The position numbers and the translations under genes are program-made. The notes under the pieces are model-generated. The model had not been told where the DNA came from. It did not search any database and saw only the letters and a list, made by a program, of their open reading frames with translations. From the NCBI GenBank assembly GCA_947259315.1, contig CAMYLR010000008.1, forward strand, positions 32,781-96,780: 64,000 bases of DNA, read 5' to 3'. Numbering within the stretch: the stretch's first letter is position 1; each line of letters opens with the position of its first letter. Origin of the DNA: an uncultured Gemmatimonadales bacterium. Lineage in GTDB: Bacteria > Gemmatimonadota > Gemmatimonadetes > JACCXV01 > JAHWKZ01. This document shows, piece after piece, positions 44,900 to 53,919 of the stretch.

Positions 44900-44938
44900 G
44901 GTGTCCTCCAGGCTGGTGAAGAGATTACGTGAATCGAT

Positions 44939-45025
44939 TGGTGCCCAAGGGGAGATTCGAACTCCCACGGCCTTTCGGCCACTGCCCCCTCAAGACAGCG
45001 TGTCTACCAATTCCACCACTTGGGC
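44939..45025 (-). tRNA. tRNA-Leu (anticodon GAG)
   Basis: An 87-base class II tRNA on the reverse strand: acceptor GCCCAAG with CTTGGGC, anticodon stem CTGTC/GGCAG around TTGAGGG, a long variable arm (TGGCCGAAAGGCCG) as in leucine tRNAs, T-loop GTTCGAATC, and encoded CCA. The anticodon GAG reads CUC/CUU codons. It lies 15 bases after secG and 39 bases before mscL. Confidence 0.96.
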
Positions 45026-45040
45026 CAGCTTGGTGTTTCT

Positions 45041-45472
45041 CTACTCGCCGGCGGGGGCCGCGCCCTCGTCTGCGGTGGGCGGAGGATTCGCCTCGCTCGG
45101 AGCCGCCGCACCCTCAGCGGCCGGAGCGGCGGCCTCGCCACCGAGAATACCTTGCAGATCGGTCGGGGTTTGAGGCTCCGTCACCGGGGCCTGACCCTCG
45201 CCTTGGAGCTCGCGCTCGATCAGGCTCGTCGGCCGGGTCCCACGCACCGTCAGCAGCGAGATCGCCAAACAGATGACCAGAAACGCCCCCCCAAGCCACT
45301 TCGTCGCATTGTGGAGAAACGTTGCCGTCTGACGGCTGCCCATCATCTCCATGCCGGTACCGGCTCCACCAAACCCGGCTGCCAGCCCGCCCCCCTTCCC
45401 CGACTGCAGGAGCACGACCACGACCAACGCCAGGCAATCCAGCATCAATAGAATTATAAGTGCACTGTACAT
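45041..45472 (-). CDS. secG: Preprotein translocase subunit SecG
   Basis: The 143-residue protein has two membrane helices: MYSALIILLMLDCLALVVVVLLQ (1-23) and WLGGAFLVICLAISLLTV (about 58-75). Between them is the SecG motif QSGKGGGLAAGFGGAGTG followed by GSRQTATFLHNATKW. The C-terminal 50 residues are a low-complexity tail rich in A, P, E and Q. SecG assists SecYEG in protein export. It follows tpiA, a common genome arrangement. Confidence 0.93.
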   Translation of the reverse strand: MYSALIILLMLDCLALVVVVLLQSGKGGGLAAGFGGAGTGMEMMGSRQTATFLHNATKWLGGAFLVICLAISLLTVRGTRPTSLIERELQGEGQAPVTEPQTPTDLQGILGGEAAAPAAEGAAAPSEANPPPTADEGAAPAGE

Positions 45473-45506
45473 AGAGGTTTACAATCTACCCCGACCTACG
45501 AACTCG

Positions 45507-46286
45507 TCAAGCAGCGACTTCGGCGGCGGCCGCGGCGATCACGGCGAAATCGTGCGCGTCTAGACTCGCTCCACCGACCAAGGCGCCATCGATGTCGGGT
45601 TGGCCCAGCAGCTCAGCCGCATTGTCAGGCTTCACGCTGCCGCCATACAAAATCGGCATCGCCGATGCGATCGATGGTGACGCGATCGAAGCAACGGCGT
45701 CGCGTATCGTCGCGTGCATCTGCTGCGCATCCGCGGGAGCAGCCGTGCGCCCCGTGCCGATCGCCCAAACCGGCTCGTATGCCAGCGCGAGACGGCTGTA
45801 TTCATCGCGCGATAGTCCGTCGATCGCTCGCGAGAGCTGGCCAAGCACGACCGCTTGCTGCCGGCCGGCTTCCCTCTCTTCGAGAGTCTCACCGACACAC
45901 AACATCGGATCGAGGCCGGCACTCAATACGGCAACGACCTTTTTCGCGCACTGTGCGTCCGTCTCGCCACAAAGCTGACGACGCTCCGAATGACCGACCA
46001 GGACCAACTCCGCGCCAGCTGCAGCTAGCATCCTGGGGGCAACCTCGCCGGTGTAAGCGCCCTCCGATTCCCAATGACAGTTCTGGCCCCCTACCTGAGC
46101 CCGCTTGGCGACCGCCTCTACCACCGCGGGGATCAACACCGCAGCCGGAAAGAACACCAGCCGAACGCCGGTGCCCGCGTCCGGCAGCGCGTCATAGAAG
46201 GAGCTCATATACGTACCCACATCGGCGATCGTCTTGTACATCTTCCAGTTGGCGGCGACGATGGTGGGCCGGCTTGACGCGCTCAC
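45507..46286 (-). CDS. tpiA: Triosephosphate isomerase
   Basis: This 259-residue enzyme interconverts dihydroxyacetone phosphate and glyceraldehyde 3-phosphate. Signatures are ANWKMYKT (catalytic lysine), LVLVGHSERRQL (catalytic histidine), LAYEPVWAIGTGRTA (catalytic glutamate and lid), and ILYGGSVKPDNAAELL. GTG start at 46286 overlaps the pgk stop as GTGA, with AGGAG upstream. Confidence 0.97.
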   Translation of the reverse strand: MSASSRPTIVAANWKMYKTIADVGTYMSSFYDALPDAGTGVRLVFFPAAVLIPAVVEAVAKRAQVGGQNCHWESEGAYTGEVAPRMLAAAGAELVLVGHSERRQLCGETDAQCAKKVVAVLSAGLDPMLCVGETLEEREAGRQQAVVLGQLSRAIDGLSRDEYSRLALAYEPVWAIGTGRTAAPADAQQMHATIRDAVASIASPSIASAMPILYGGSVKPDNAAELLGQPDIDGALVGGASLDAHDFAVIAAAAAEVAA

Positions 46287-47515
46287 GCGGCGCTCCTTTC
46301 GGTCGCTGGGTCCAACACCTCGATCCCCGGTAAGGTGGCCCCAGAAACAAGCTTGAGCGCTGCTCCGCCACCCGTCGAGACGTGACTGACACTACCCGCT
46401 AGACCGCCGCGCTCGAGTGCCGCGATCGAGTCACCACCACCAATGACCGTATAAGCCCCACGAGAGGTGACATCAGCCAGCCCCTTCGCCACCGCCAACG
46501 TCCCGGCATCAAATGGTGGTGTTTCGAAGACTCCCAGCGGACCGTTCCAGAAGACGGTACGCGCTCCCTTCAGCGCATTGACAATCGCCCCAACCGAGGC
46601 GGGGCCGATATCAAGAATCTTGCGATCCGGTGGCACCGCGTCTGAAGACACGGTTTCGCGTTTCGCATTCGCGTCCAAGTCGGCCGCCACGACCGCGTCG
46701 GCTGGCAACAGCAGCACGTCCGGGTATCGATCCAGGATCTGGCGTGCCGACTCGACACGGTCGGGCTCAACCAATGAGTCACCGACTTCTGCACCGGTAG
46801 CGAGCAGGAACGTGTTCGCCATTCCGCCGCCCAGGCAGACGCAGTCGCATCTGTCGGCGAGCTCGTCAACGATCTCCAGCTTGCCAGCGATCTTGGCCCC
46901 GCCGAGTACCGCCACGAATGGCCGTTCTGGCTCCAGCAGTCGATGAAATGCGTTCAGCTCGCGCTCAACGAGTTGACCCGCAACCCGCGGGCTCAGATGG
47001 TCGGTGACCCCAACCGTTGAGGCGTGCGCGCGGTGGCAAGTCCCAAAGGCGTCCTGGACGAAAAGCTGGCCAAAACGCGCCAGAAGGGCGGCAAAACCGG
47101 AATCATTGGCGGTCTCACCGGATTCGAAACGAAGGTTCTCGAGCAGGAACACGTCACCGGGTTGACCCATGCGGACCAGCTTCAGGGCGCGCTCGTCGAA
47201 CGGCTCCGAGAGAAAAATGATGCGTCGTCCGAGCAACTCCTCGAGGCATCGCGCCACCGGAGCCAACGACAGCTCAGCTCGCCGTTCGCCACCCGGTCGT
47301 CCCAAATGACTGACCAGTACAACCGTCGCGCCGCGCTGGGTGAGTTCGGTCACCGTCGGCAGAGTAGCTCGAATTCGAGCGTCGCTAGCCACTCGCAGGT
47401 TGTCGCCCTGACCCTCCAGCGGAACGTTGAAGTCGACTCGTACCAGCGCTCGCCGACCGTTCACTTCCTCGGGCTTGAGGTCACCAACCGTGCGGCGTGT
47501 CAGGACGGTACCCAC
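46283..47515 (-). CDS. pgk: Phosphoglycerate kinase
   Basis: This 410-residue glycolytic kinase transfers phosphate from 1,3-bisphosphoglycerate to ADP. Motifs are RRALVRVDFNVPLEG near residue 21, SHLGRPGGERRAELSL, VQDAFGTCHRAHASTVG, FVAVLGGAKIAGKLE, WNGPLGVFETPPFDAGT and GGGDSIAALER. GTG start at 47515 with AGGA upstream. It lies between gap and tpiA. Confidence 0.97.
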   Translation of the reverse strand: MGTVLTRRTVGDLKPEEVNGRRALVRVDFNVPLEGQGDNLRVASDARIRATLPTVTELTQRGATVVLVSHLGRPGGERRAELSLAPVARCLEELLGRRIIFLSEPFDERALKLVRMGQPGDVFLLENLRFESGETANDSGFAALLARFGQLFVQDAFGTCHRAHASTVGVTDHLSPRVAGQLVERELNAFHRLLEPERPFVAVLGGAKIAGKLEIVDELADRCDCVCLGGGMANTFLLATGAEVGDSLVEPDRVESARQILDRYPDVLLLPADAVVAADLDANAKRETVSSDAVPPDRKILDIGPASVGAIVNALKGARTVFWNGPLGVFETPPFDAGTLAVAKGLADVTSRGAYTVIGGGDSIAALERGGLAGSVSHVSTGGGAALKLVSGATLPGIEVLDPATERSAA

Positions 47516-47523
47516 GTTCGATC

Positions 47524-48522
47524 CTAGAGAAACTTGCCGAGGTACCGGGCCAAATCGACAAGCCGCGTGGCGTAACCCATCTCGTTGTCATACCAGGCCA
47601 ACACTTTGAGCAGCGTCCCATCAATCACCGACGTTGACAGCGCGTCCACGGTCGCCGACTCGGTCGTCGATACGTAGTCGACCGAAACCAGTGGCTCGTC
47701 ACTGACCTTCAGCACGCCGGCCAACCGACCCTTTGCTGCTTCGCGGAAGGCGGCGTTGATCTGCTCCGCATCGGTCGCACGTTCGACCTCGACGGTCAAG
47801 TCGACCAGCGACACGTCCGGGGTCGGGACACGGATCGCCATACCGTCGATCTTCCCCGTCAACTCGGGAAGCACTATCGCCGCCGCCTTGGCTGCGCCGG
47901 TTGTCGTCGGGATCATCGAGAGCGCCCCGGCGCGCGCCCGTCGCAGATCTTTGCTGGGGGTATCGAGCATGTTCTGGCTGGCCGTGTAGGCGTGGGTCGT
48001 CGTCATCAATCCGTGTACCCAACCCGCCGTATCCATGATCACCTTGGCAACCGGGCTCACACAGTTAGTGGTGCACGACGCGTTCGAGATCACGTCGTGG
48101 CTGGCTTCGAGACGATCCTCGTTGACGCCCATCACAACCATGATGTCGCAATCCTTACCCGGCGCGGAGATGATCACCTTCCGGGCGCCGGCCGCTAGAT
48201 GTTGGACAGCCTTGTCGCGATCGCGGAAGAGACCGGTCGATTCGATCACCACGTCGACCCCCATATCACCCCACGGCAACTTGGCCGGGTCTGGCTCCGA
48301 AACGACCTCGATTACGTCGTCTCCGACATGAAGCTTCCCATTTTCGGCCCGAGCATCAACGCCAAGCCGACCGTGAACCGAATCGTATTTCAGCAAGTGA
48401 GCTAGCGTGGTGGCGTCAGTCAGATCGTTGACCGCCACCAGATCGAGATCTCGCTCAGTTCGTCGCAGTGACCGATACGCGATGCGGCCAATACGGCCGA
48501 ACCCGTTGATGGCGAGACGCAT
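47524..48522 (-). CDS. gap: Glyceraldehyde-3-phosphate dehydrogenase
   Basis: This 332-residue enzyme oxidises glyceraldehyde 3-phosphate using NAD. NAD site AINGFGRIGRIAYRSL; catalytic ISNASCTTNCVSPVAKV; then KDLRRARAGALSMIPTTTGAAKA and the C-terminal WYDNEMGYATRLVDL. A strong GGAGGT site precedes ATG 48522. The gap-pgk-tpiA order is a compact lower-glycolysis operon. Confidence 0.97.
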   Translation of the reverse strand: MRLAINGFGRIGRIAYRSLRRTERDLDLVAVNDLTDATTLAHLLKYDSVHGRLGVDARAENGKLHVGDDVIEVVSEPDPAKLPWGDMGVDVVIESTGLFRDRDKAVQHLAAGARKVIISAPGKDCDIMVVMGVNEDRLEASHDVISNASCTTNCVSPVAKVIMDTAGWVHGLMTTTHAYTASQNMLDTPSKDLRRARAGALSMIPTTTGAAKAAAIVLPELTGKIDGMAIRVPTPDVSLVDLTVEVERATDAEQINAAFREAAKGRLAGVLKVSDEPLVSVDYVSTTESATVDALSTSVIDGTLLKVLAWYDNEMGYATRLVDLARYLGKFL

Positions 48523-48592
48523 CCTGGACCTCCGTGTGATTGGGGATCGATGACATCAGAACGAAATCTAGAAAGGTGTGACCGGCCGTAAG

Positions 48593-49315
48593 TTATCCGG
48601 CGTTTCGATCGGTGGCGAGGGCGAACGTCACGCCGACGACACGGCCAGTGCCGCCGACGATCAGCGCACTGGCAGCGGCGTGGAGCGTGGCTCCGCTCGT
48701 GGCGACGTCATCGATCAGACCAACCGTCGCACTCGACTCGAACGACCTTCGGCGCGCGAACGCGCCGCTCACGTTGGCAACGCGATCGGCCCGGCCAAGC
48801 CCAACCTGTGGCGGCGTTGTTCGCGATCTCTCGAGCGCGTTGACGACCGGACGATCGATCCTCATCGCCAACCGGTCGGCGATCAGCCGAGCTTGGTTGA
48901 ACCCGCGTTCACGGTACCTGAGGGGATGAAGCGGCACCGGCACGAGGAGGTCGGGTTGGTGACCTCGAAGTCGGATCGTGTCGGCCATCTTCTCGGCGCA
49001 TATGTCCGCCAGGTGACGCCAGCCGCCATACTTGATCGCCCGCACGATCGCTTCCGCCACGCCCTGATAGCGAACGGCAGCGACCGCGGTGAGCTCCGCC
49101 GGCCAGTCGCTACACCGCCAGCAGACCATCGCTCGATGCGCCAGGACCAACCCGCAGCGGGCGCAACGTGGATCCCCGAGCGGTTCCAGCCGCGAAATGC
49201 ACAGGCTGCACACGGCGGGACGGGCGAATGCGAGGCGATCGTCACAGTGAACGCACCGCGGGGGCAACAGCAAGTCCGTGGCGAACTCGACGACCCCCGC
49301 TAAGATGTTGTCCAA
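48593..49315 (-). CDS. comF: ComF-family phosphoribosyltransferase-like protein
   Basis: This 240-residue protein has an N-terminal zinc ribbon (CVHC, CSLC, CARC, CWRC pairs in residues 20-70), then AIVRAIKYGGWRHLA, LLVPVPLHPLRYRERGFNQARLIADRLA, and the PRPP-loop SSATVGLIDDVATSGATLHAA. ComF is needed for DNA uptake during competence in several bacteria. The TTG at 49315 is the likely start. No other competence gene is close. Confidence 0.9.
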   Translation of the reverse strand: MDNILAGVVEFATDLLLPPRCVHCDDRLAFARPAVCSLCISRLEPLGDPRCARCGLVLAHRAMVCWRCSDWPAELTAVAAVRYQGVAEAIVRAIKYGGWRHLADICAEKMADTIRLRGHQPDLLVPVPLHPLRYRERGFNQARLIADRLAMRIDRPVVNALERSRTTPPQVGLGRADRVANVSGAFARRRSFESSATVGLIDDVATSGATLHAAASALIVGGTGRVVGVTFALATDRNAG

Positions 49316-49360
49316 TAAGGGTATCCCCCGCCTCAGATGGGAGGGGTTTTTGACTGACGA

Positions 49361-49828
49361 CTAGCTGCCGGGGAGGGTCAGACGGGGGAATTGGCTGGAG
49401 AGCGTGGCCAGATAGCGACTGCGCTCATCGCCGCTCAGGATCGAAACCAGCCTTTCGAGCCAGTGCTCCGCAGCCTCCATCCGCTCGGTGAAGTAGTTGG
49501 CCGCTACCAACCCCAAGTACGCGAGACGGATCCCATCGTCCAACTCGATCGCCCGCTCGAACGCTCCGATCGCGTTTCCGTAGTCACCGAGGTGCAAGTA
49601 CGAGCCACCGAGTAGCGCGTGCGCGTTGCCGTGTTGAGGCTTGAGCTCGACGACGCGACGAAAAAGCGGAACTGCGTCCTCGTACCGCCCTTCCACATAC
49701 AGCTCGCCAGCCAACACGTACAACGAATCCGCTTCGTCGGTGAAGACGGTTTCGGCACCTGCCGCGGAGTGCGTGGCAAACAGCATGCCGATAACGATCA
49801 ACCCTAAAGATGCAATCCGAACTGGCAA
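49361..49828 (-). CDS. Exported TPR-repeat protein
   Basis: This 155-residue protein has a signal peptide (IASLGLIVIGMLFATHSAAGAE) followed by three TPR units: LYVEGRYEDAVPLFRRVVELKP, LGDYGNAIGAFERAIELDD, and the weaker MEAAEHWLERLVSIL. It is probably periplasmic and mediates protein contacts. TTG start at 49828 with GAGGA eight bases upstream. It sits between the phosphatase gene and comF. Confidence 0.75.
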   Translation of the reverse strand: MPVRIASLGLIVIGMLFATHSAAGAETVFTDEADSLYVLAGELYVEGRYEDAVPLFRRVVELKPQHGNAHALLGGSYLHLGDYGNAIGAFERAIELDDGIRLAYLGLVAANYFTERMEAAEHWLERLVSILSGDERSRYLATLSSQFPRLTLPGS

Positions 49829-49887
49829 AGAATCGGTCCTCGAGATTGTGAGTTTGGGGAGTTGGGGTACTGGATTTGTAACACTGA

Positions 49888-49916
49888 ACCTTAACTAATT
49901 GTGCTCGATTCGTCAA
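49888..49916 (-). promoter_or_regulatory. Candidate promoter of the exported TPR gene and comF
   Basis: TTGACG (49916-49911) and TAAGGT (49893-49888) are separated by 17 bases in the 84-base gap after the phosphatase gene. The -35 is good and the -10 weak. Confidence 0.3.
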
Positions 49917-50392
49917 CCGTTCGACAACCGTCGAAGATGCTTCTCCACAAAGCTTTCGAGGCAAACCCGGATCTCTTCAAATGCAATCTCGTAAGCTCTG
50001 CGACCCCACCCAATGGGATCCCCGACACCATGACCGATCTGACCGGTGGGATCGAATTCCGTTATCACTCGAGCATCTGCGGTGTCGTCGAGCGCCAGTA
50101 CACGCGCCACATGGCCGTGCGACATGCCAAGGACAATGTCAGCCCACTGGACGAGCTCGACGGTTAGCGGGCGTGCTTGGTGACCCGACAAGTCGAGTCC
50201 CGCTTCCGCGGCGATCGCTTGCGATTCCGGATGTGCTGGCCAGCCAGCAGTGGCGTGGGTACCGGCTGAACCAACCTCGATATCGATCCCCGCTTCCTGG
50301 GTCAGACGACTCAGCAGGGCCTCGGCTATAGGCGTTCGGCAGGTATTGCCGGTGCACACAACCAGCACACGATAAGGACGCGACGCAGTCAT
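49913..50392 (-). CDS. Low-molecular-weight protein-tyrosine-phosphatase family protein
   Basis: This 159-residue protein has the catalytic loop C13-TGNTC-R19 (VVCTGNTCRTPIAEALL) and the acid DP in GVGDPIGWG, with SAGTHATAGWPAHPESQAIA between. It could dephosphorylate tyrosines, for example on polysaccharide-export kinases, or arginine: the McsB antagonist YwlE belongs to this family and has a TGNTCRT loop like this one. That is notable because mcsAB lie in the window. Arsenate reductase is a less likely alternative. Confidence 0.88.
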   Translation of the reverse strand: MTASRPYRVLVVCTGNTCRTPIAEALLSRLTQEAGIDIEVGSAGTHATAGWPAHPESQAIAAEAGLDLSGHQARPLTVELVQWADIVLGMSHGHVARVLALDDTADARVITEFDPTGQIGHGVGDPIGWGRRAYEIAFEEIRVCLESFVEKHLRRLSNG

Positions 50393-50450
50393 CGAACTAA
50401 GGTCGCCCGCCTCCGGCCGCTCTGCAATACTCGCACCAGTTGTTCCTCAC

Positions 50451-51110
50451 CTACACTCGAATGTCCGGCCGGATGGCGCGGAGTTCGGTTACGCCGATCG
50501 CACCCTCGCGCACGAGACGTGGTAGCTCCTCGGTAACGTCCACGATCGAAGACGGATCAACCGTGACGGATTGAACAGTCTCCGGTCGTGTCGCTGTCAA
50601 CGCGACCCCGATCGCACTGGCTCGGGGCGCCTTCGACAGTTGCTGTACCGCGACCTCAACGGACGTTGACGGCGGTACACCGCGACGATTGGCGCTAGTC
50701 GAGAACAGCGGTCCGCCCCAGGCGGTGACCAGCCGTCGTGACACCGGATCGACGGCCGGTCGCATCGCCAGTTTGTCGTCGACCGTGACCGCAGCGGGCG
50801 CACCCTCCGCGGCGACCACGATCAACGTCAGCGGACCAGGCCACAGGGCTGTGGCTAGCTCTTCTGCTGCGGCGTTCCACGCTGCCGCCGACGATCGGGC
50901 GGTTGCCGCGTCTTTCACCAGGCACACGAAGGGACGCGGTTTGCGGTAGCCTTTGATCCGGCGCGCCGCATCAACGGCTCCGGTATGGTGGGGATCGCCG
51001 CTGAGACTGGTGACTGTCTCCGTGGGATGGATGACGAGCCGGCCCTCGCCCAGCACTCGAGTCGCCGCCGCGATCCCGTCGTCATCCGCCGGTTCTATCG
51101 CGATCGTCAA
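50451..51110 (-). CDS. tsaC: L-threonylcarbamoyladenylate synthase (Sua5/YrdC/TsaC family)
   Basis: This 219-residue protein makes threonylcarbamoyl-AMP for the t6A37 modification of ANN-decoding tRNAs. Motifs include VIHPTETVTSLSGDPHH, AARRIKGYRKPRPFVCLVKD (KXR), WPGPLTLIVVA, AMRPAVDP and FSTSANRRGVPP. It has the short TsaC length without the Sua5 C-terminal domain. TTG start at 51110. tsaB, tsaD and tsaE are not in the window. Confidence 0.92.
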   Translation of the reverse strand: MTIAIEPADDDGIAAATRVLGEGRLVIHPTETVTSLSGDPHHTGAVDAARRIKGYRKPRPFVCLVKDAATARSSAAAWNAAAEELATALWPGPLTLIVVAAEGAPAAVTVDDKLAMRPAVDPVSRRLVTAWGGPLFSTSANRRGVPPSTSVEVAVQQLSKAPRASAIGVALTATRPETVQSVTVDPSSIVDVTEELPRLVREGAIGVTELRAIRPDIRV

Positions 51111-51122
51111 TCGATGTGAGGG

Positions 51123-52580
51123 TCAAACACGGACATCATCCGCCATCTCCAGCTCTCCCGGATACGACTCGAGTCGTGGCCGAACGACCTCCCGAACGAA
51201 GCGCCGCGTCTGCTCCGGCGCTCGTCCAACCAGGGCTGCAGGGTCGGAAGCAGCCTGCCACGCCGCAGACGGCAACTCGGCAAAACCCTGTTCGCTCGCC
51301 AATCGCGTCAAGAGATCGTTCGCACCTCCCACCGCCACCTGATCGGCCGCCTCGCGCGCAAGAACCCGAATTCGTTCGTGAAGCGCCTGACGATCACCAC
51401 CCGCAGCGACCGCCGCCATCAACAGATTCTCGCTCGCCATCGCCGGGATCTCATCAGCCAGATGACGGGCGATTACCGTTTCCGAGACCTCGAGGCCCGT
51501 AGCCACGCTGTAGTAAAGAACCAGCAACGCATCGATCGCCAGGTATAACTCCGGTATCGCGATCCGCTTGTTGGCGGAATCGTCGAGCGAGCGCTCGAGC
51601 CATTGCGTTGCCGCCGTATGAGCGAGGTTGGCTCCGGTTTGGATGGCCAGTCTCGATAATCCGCTGATGCGCTCGGCTCGCATCGGGTTTCGCTTGTACG
51701 CCATCGCCGATGACCCAACCTGTCGCTCCCCGAACGGCTCGAGGACCTCGCCGAGATGCTGCAGGAGCCGCATGTCGTAACTGAACTTGCTCGCGGATTG
51801 AGCGACCCCGGTCAGCGTGGCGGCCCACGCCGAGTCGACTCGTCGAGAGTACGTCTGCCCAGTGATTGGAAACGCGCCTGCCGCGTCGAGCTTTTCCACG
51901 ACCGCGTTTTCGAGCGCGTCAACTTTGTCCGCGTCGCCACCGGTCAGCGCCAGAAACGAGGCTTGAGTCCCGGTGGTCCCCTTGATGCCCCGGAGTCGAA
52001 AGCTGTCCAGCCGATACCCGATCTCGTCGAGATCGAACATGAGGTCGGCGATCCACATGCACGCACGCTTTCCGACGGTCGTCGGCTGAGCGGGCTGGAA
52101 GTGAGTCCACGACAGCGTAGGTCGATCGGCGTGTGTCTCCGCGAATTCTGCCAGTGCTTTGACAACGCAGAGCGTTTTCCGCTCGACCACACGCAGCGCT
52201 TCGCGCATGATCAGCAAGTCACCATTGTCGACCACGAAAGCGCTGGTCGCACCCAGGTGTATCACCCCTGCCGCTTGTGGGGCTGCCTCCCCATAGGTAT
52301 GAACGTGAGCCATCACGTCGTGACGCAGCTCTCGCTCGAGATCGCCAGCGCGATCGAAATCGATGCGGTCGATCGCCTCTTTCAAGGCGACAACCTGCTC
52401 GGTGGTGACACCGCCGACACCGAGCTCGGCCTGAGACTCGGCAAGCGCGATCCAGATCTGCCGCCACGTCCGGACCCGGCGGCGAGCAGAGAAGAGAGCC
52501 GCCATCTCGTCGCTCGCATACCGTTCGAGAAGTGGGTGCTCGAACCGGCTCCCCTGATCCTGGGGCGTAGAACTGCTCAA
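51123..52580 (-). CDS. purB: Adenylosuccinate lyase
   Basis: This 485-residue enzyme of the fumarase/aspartase superfamily cleaves SAICAR and adenylosuccinate in purine synthesis. The signature GSSAMAYKRNPMRAERISGL is complete, with HLGATSAFVVDNGDLL (catalytic-site region) and GTTGTQASFLALTGG. It follows purE by a four-base overlap. Confidence 0.94.
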   Translation of the reverse strand: MSSSTPQDQGSRFEHPLLERYASDEMAALFSARRRVRTWRQIWIALAESQAELGVGGVTTEQVVALKEAIDRIDFDRAGDLERELRHDVMAHVHTYGEAAPQAAGVIHLGATSAFVVDNGDLLIMREALRVVERKTLCVVKALAEFAETHADRPTLSWTHFQPAQPTTVGKRACMWIADLMFDLDEIGYRLDSFRLRGIKGTTGTQASFLALTGGDADKVDALENAVVEKLDAAGAFPITGQTYSRRVDSAWAATLTGVAQSASKFSYDMRLLQHLGEVLEPFGERQVGSSAMAYKRNPMRAERISGLSRLAIQTGANLAHTAATQWLERSLDDSANKRIAIPELYLAIDALLVLYYSVATGLEVSETVIARHLADEIPAMASENLLMAAVAAGGDRQALHERIRVLAREAADQVAVGGANDLLTRLASEQGFAELPSAAWQAASDPAALVGRAPEQTRRFVREVVRPRLESYPGELEMADDVRV

Positions 52581-53026
52581 GCGCCGGGTGGTTTGGAGGC
52601 CCGACCCAGAATTCTCAACGCGAGATGAGCGGCGTTGGCTCCGTTGTCGATCCCCACCGTAGCGACCGGCACGCCGGGCGGCATCATGGCGATCGCCAAC
52701 AGTGCATCCGCTCCACGCAGTGGACCTGCGCCGACTGGTAGTCCGATGACCGGCAGTGTGGTGTGTGCAGCCACGACACCGGGTAACGCCGCCGCCAGGC
52801 CCGCAGCTGCGATAACGACCCGAAAACCATCCTCGGCGGCGCGACCGGCCAGGTCGGCGACACGGTCCGGATTGCGGTGAGCTGAGGCGATCTCGAAACG
52901 GTACCCCACGTTCGCTGCCTGCAGAACCTTTTCGGCCTTGGCAACGATATCGCGATCGGACTCCGACCCGGCCAGGATCAACACTTCAGGATTATCTGCG
53001 TTCGTTCCGCTGGCCATCGCCATCAA
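52577..53026 (-). CDS. purE: N5-carboxyaminoimidazole ribonucleotide mutase
   Basis: This 149-residue enzyme rearranges N5-CAIR to CAIR. Motifs: LILAGSESDRDIVAKA, the conserved SAHRNPDRV, GLAAALPGVVAAHTTLPVIGLPVGAG and LLAIAMMPPGVPVATVGIDNGANAAHLALRIL. The class I mutase form would require a PurK partner, which is not in the window. The start overlaps the phosphorylase stop. Confidence 0.95.
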   Translation of the reverse strand: MMAMASGTNADNPEVLILAGSESDRDIVAKAEKVLQAANVGYRFEIASAHRNPDRVADLAGRAAEDGFRVVIAAAGLAAALPGVVAAHTTLPVIGLPVGAGPLRGADALLAIAMMPPGVPVATVGIDNGANAAHLALRILGRASKPPGA

Positions 53027-53919
53027 TCAATCCACTCGTGAAAGTCGTCTCCGATGACGCCGCGTTGCTTGTAGCGCAACATGGCGTCCTGACAAGAGCA
53101 GGCAAAGGGAGTGTCCGGAATGGCGTCAAGCAGACTCCACGTGATTTCTGGAATCCGGTTGACGGCTTCATCCGACCGCTTCCGACGTTCCGTATCATCT
53201 ACCTCGCCGCCCACCCCCTCGGCGAAAGCCGTCACGTAAGCGATCGGGTGGTAACAGATCTCTAGCTCGCGTGCCAGGAATGCTTCTGGCGCCAGCGTCA
53301 TACCAACCAGCTCCGCTCCCAGTTGGCGCAGCATCTTCACCTCCGCCGGTGTCTCCAGCCGCGGGCCTTCCATCACCGCGTACACGGCTCCACTCGCTAC
53401 AGGCGTTCCATACTCTCCTAACACGCTTTCGGAGGCTTTCTCCAGCGTCGGGCAAAAGACGGGTTCTTGCCTTAGCAAACCGATGCCCTTGTTCTCAAAG
53501 AACGTGCGCGAACGATTCCGCGTCATGTCGAGCAAGTCGCCCGGAAGCACGAAATCTCCGATCTCCAGACTCGGAGTAAGCGACCCGGGACCCGTCCAAG
53601 CGATGATCCTCCGCACGCCCAACTCCTTCAGCGCCCACACGTTGGCGCGGTAGTTCACAAACGGCGCCGACACCCTGTACTGCCCCTCCCCATGCCGTGG
53701 CAGCACGTAGAACCGCCGGCCCTGATGCTCCATGAACAGAATCGGCATCGAGCACCCGAACGGGGTTTCCTTGACCAACATGTCGGTAATAGTCCCCAAC
53801 CGCTGCCGCGCGAGTCGGTACACCTTACCGCCAGCGATAAACGCGATCTCGCTGTGTTGCTCTTCGTATGCGCGGGAAAGCAGTTGCGGGAAAGCATCGG
53901 GCTTTGACTCGGGTGTCAC
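53023..53919 (-). CDS. mtnP: Methylthioadenosine/purine nucleoside phosphorylase
   Basis: This 298-residue PNP-family enzyme has FMEHQGRRFYVLPRHGEGQYRVSAPFVNYRANVWALKELGV, AVMEGPRLETPAEVKMLRQLGAELVGMTLAPEAFLARELEICY and a central DFVLPGDLLDMT. It would release adenine or another base from methylthioadenosine using phosphate. The usual aspartate-containing TDYD motif is TAFAEG here, so specificity may differ. The C terminus has FACSCQDAML, an unusual cysteine pair. GTG start at 53919 overlaps the rnc stop. Confidence 0.85.
   Translation of the reverse strand: MTPESKPDAFPQLLSRAYEEQHSEIAFIAGGKVYRLARQRLGTITDMLVKETPFGCSMPILFMEHQGRRFYVLPRHGEGQYRVSAPFVNYRANVWALKELGVRRIIAWTGPGSLTPSLEIGDFVLPGDLLDMTRNRSRTFFENKGIGLLRQEPVFCPTLEKASESVLGEYGTPVASGAVYAVMEGPRLETPAEVKMLRQLGAELVGMTLAPEAFLARELEICYHPIAYVTAFAEGVGGEVDDTERRKRSDEAVNRIPEITWSLLDAIPDTPFACSCQDAMLRYKQRGVIGDDFHEWID

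Noticed and set aside
44900-44968. Extended start of mscL at 44968
   Set aside because: It would translate through the 3' end of tRNA-Leu and lacks homology.
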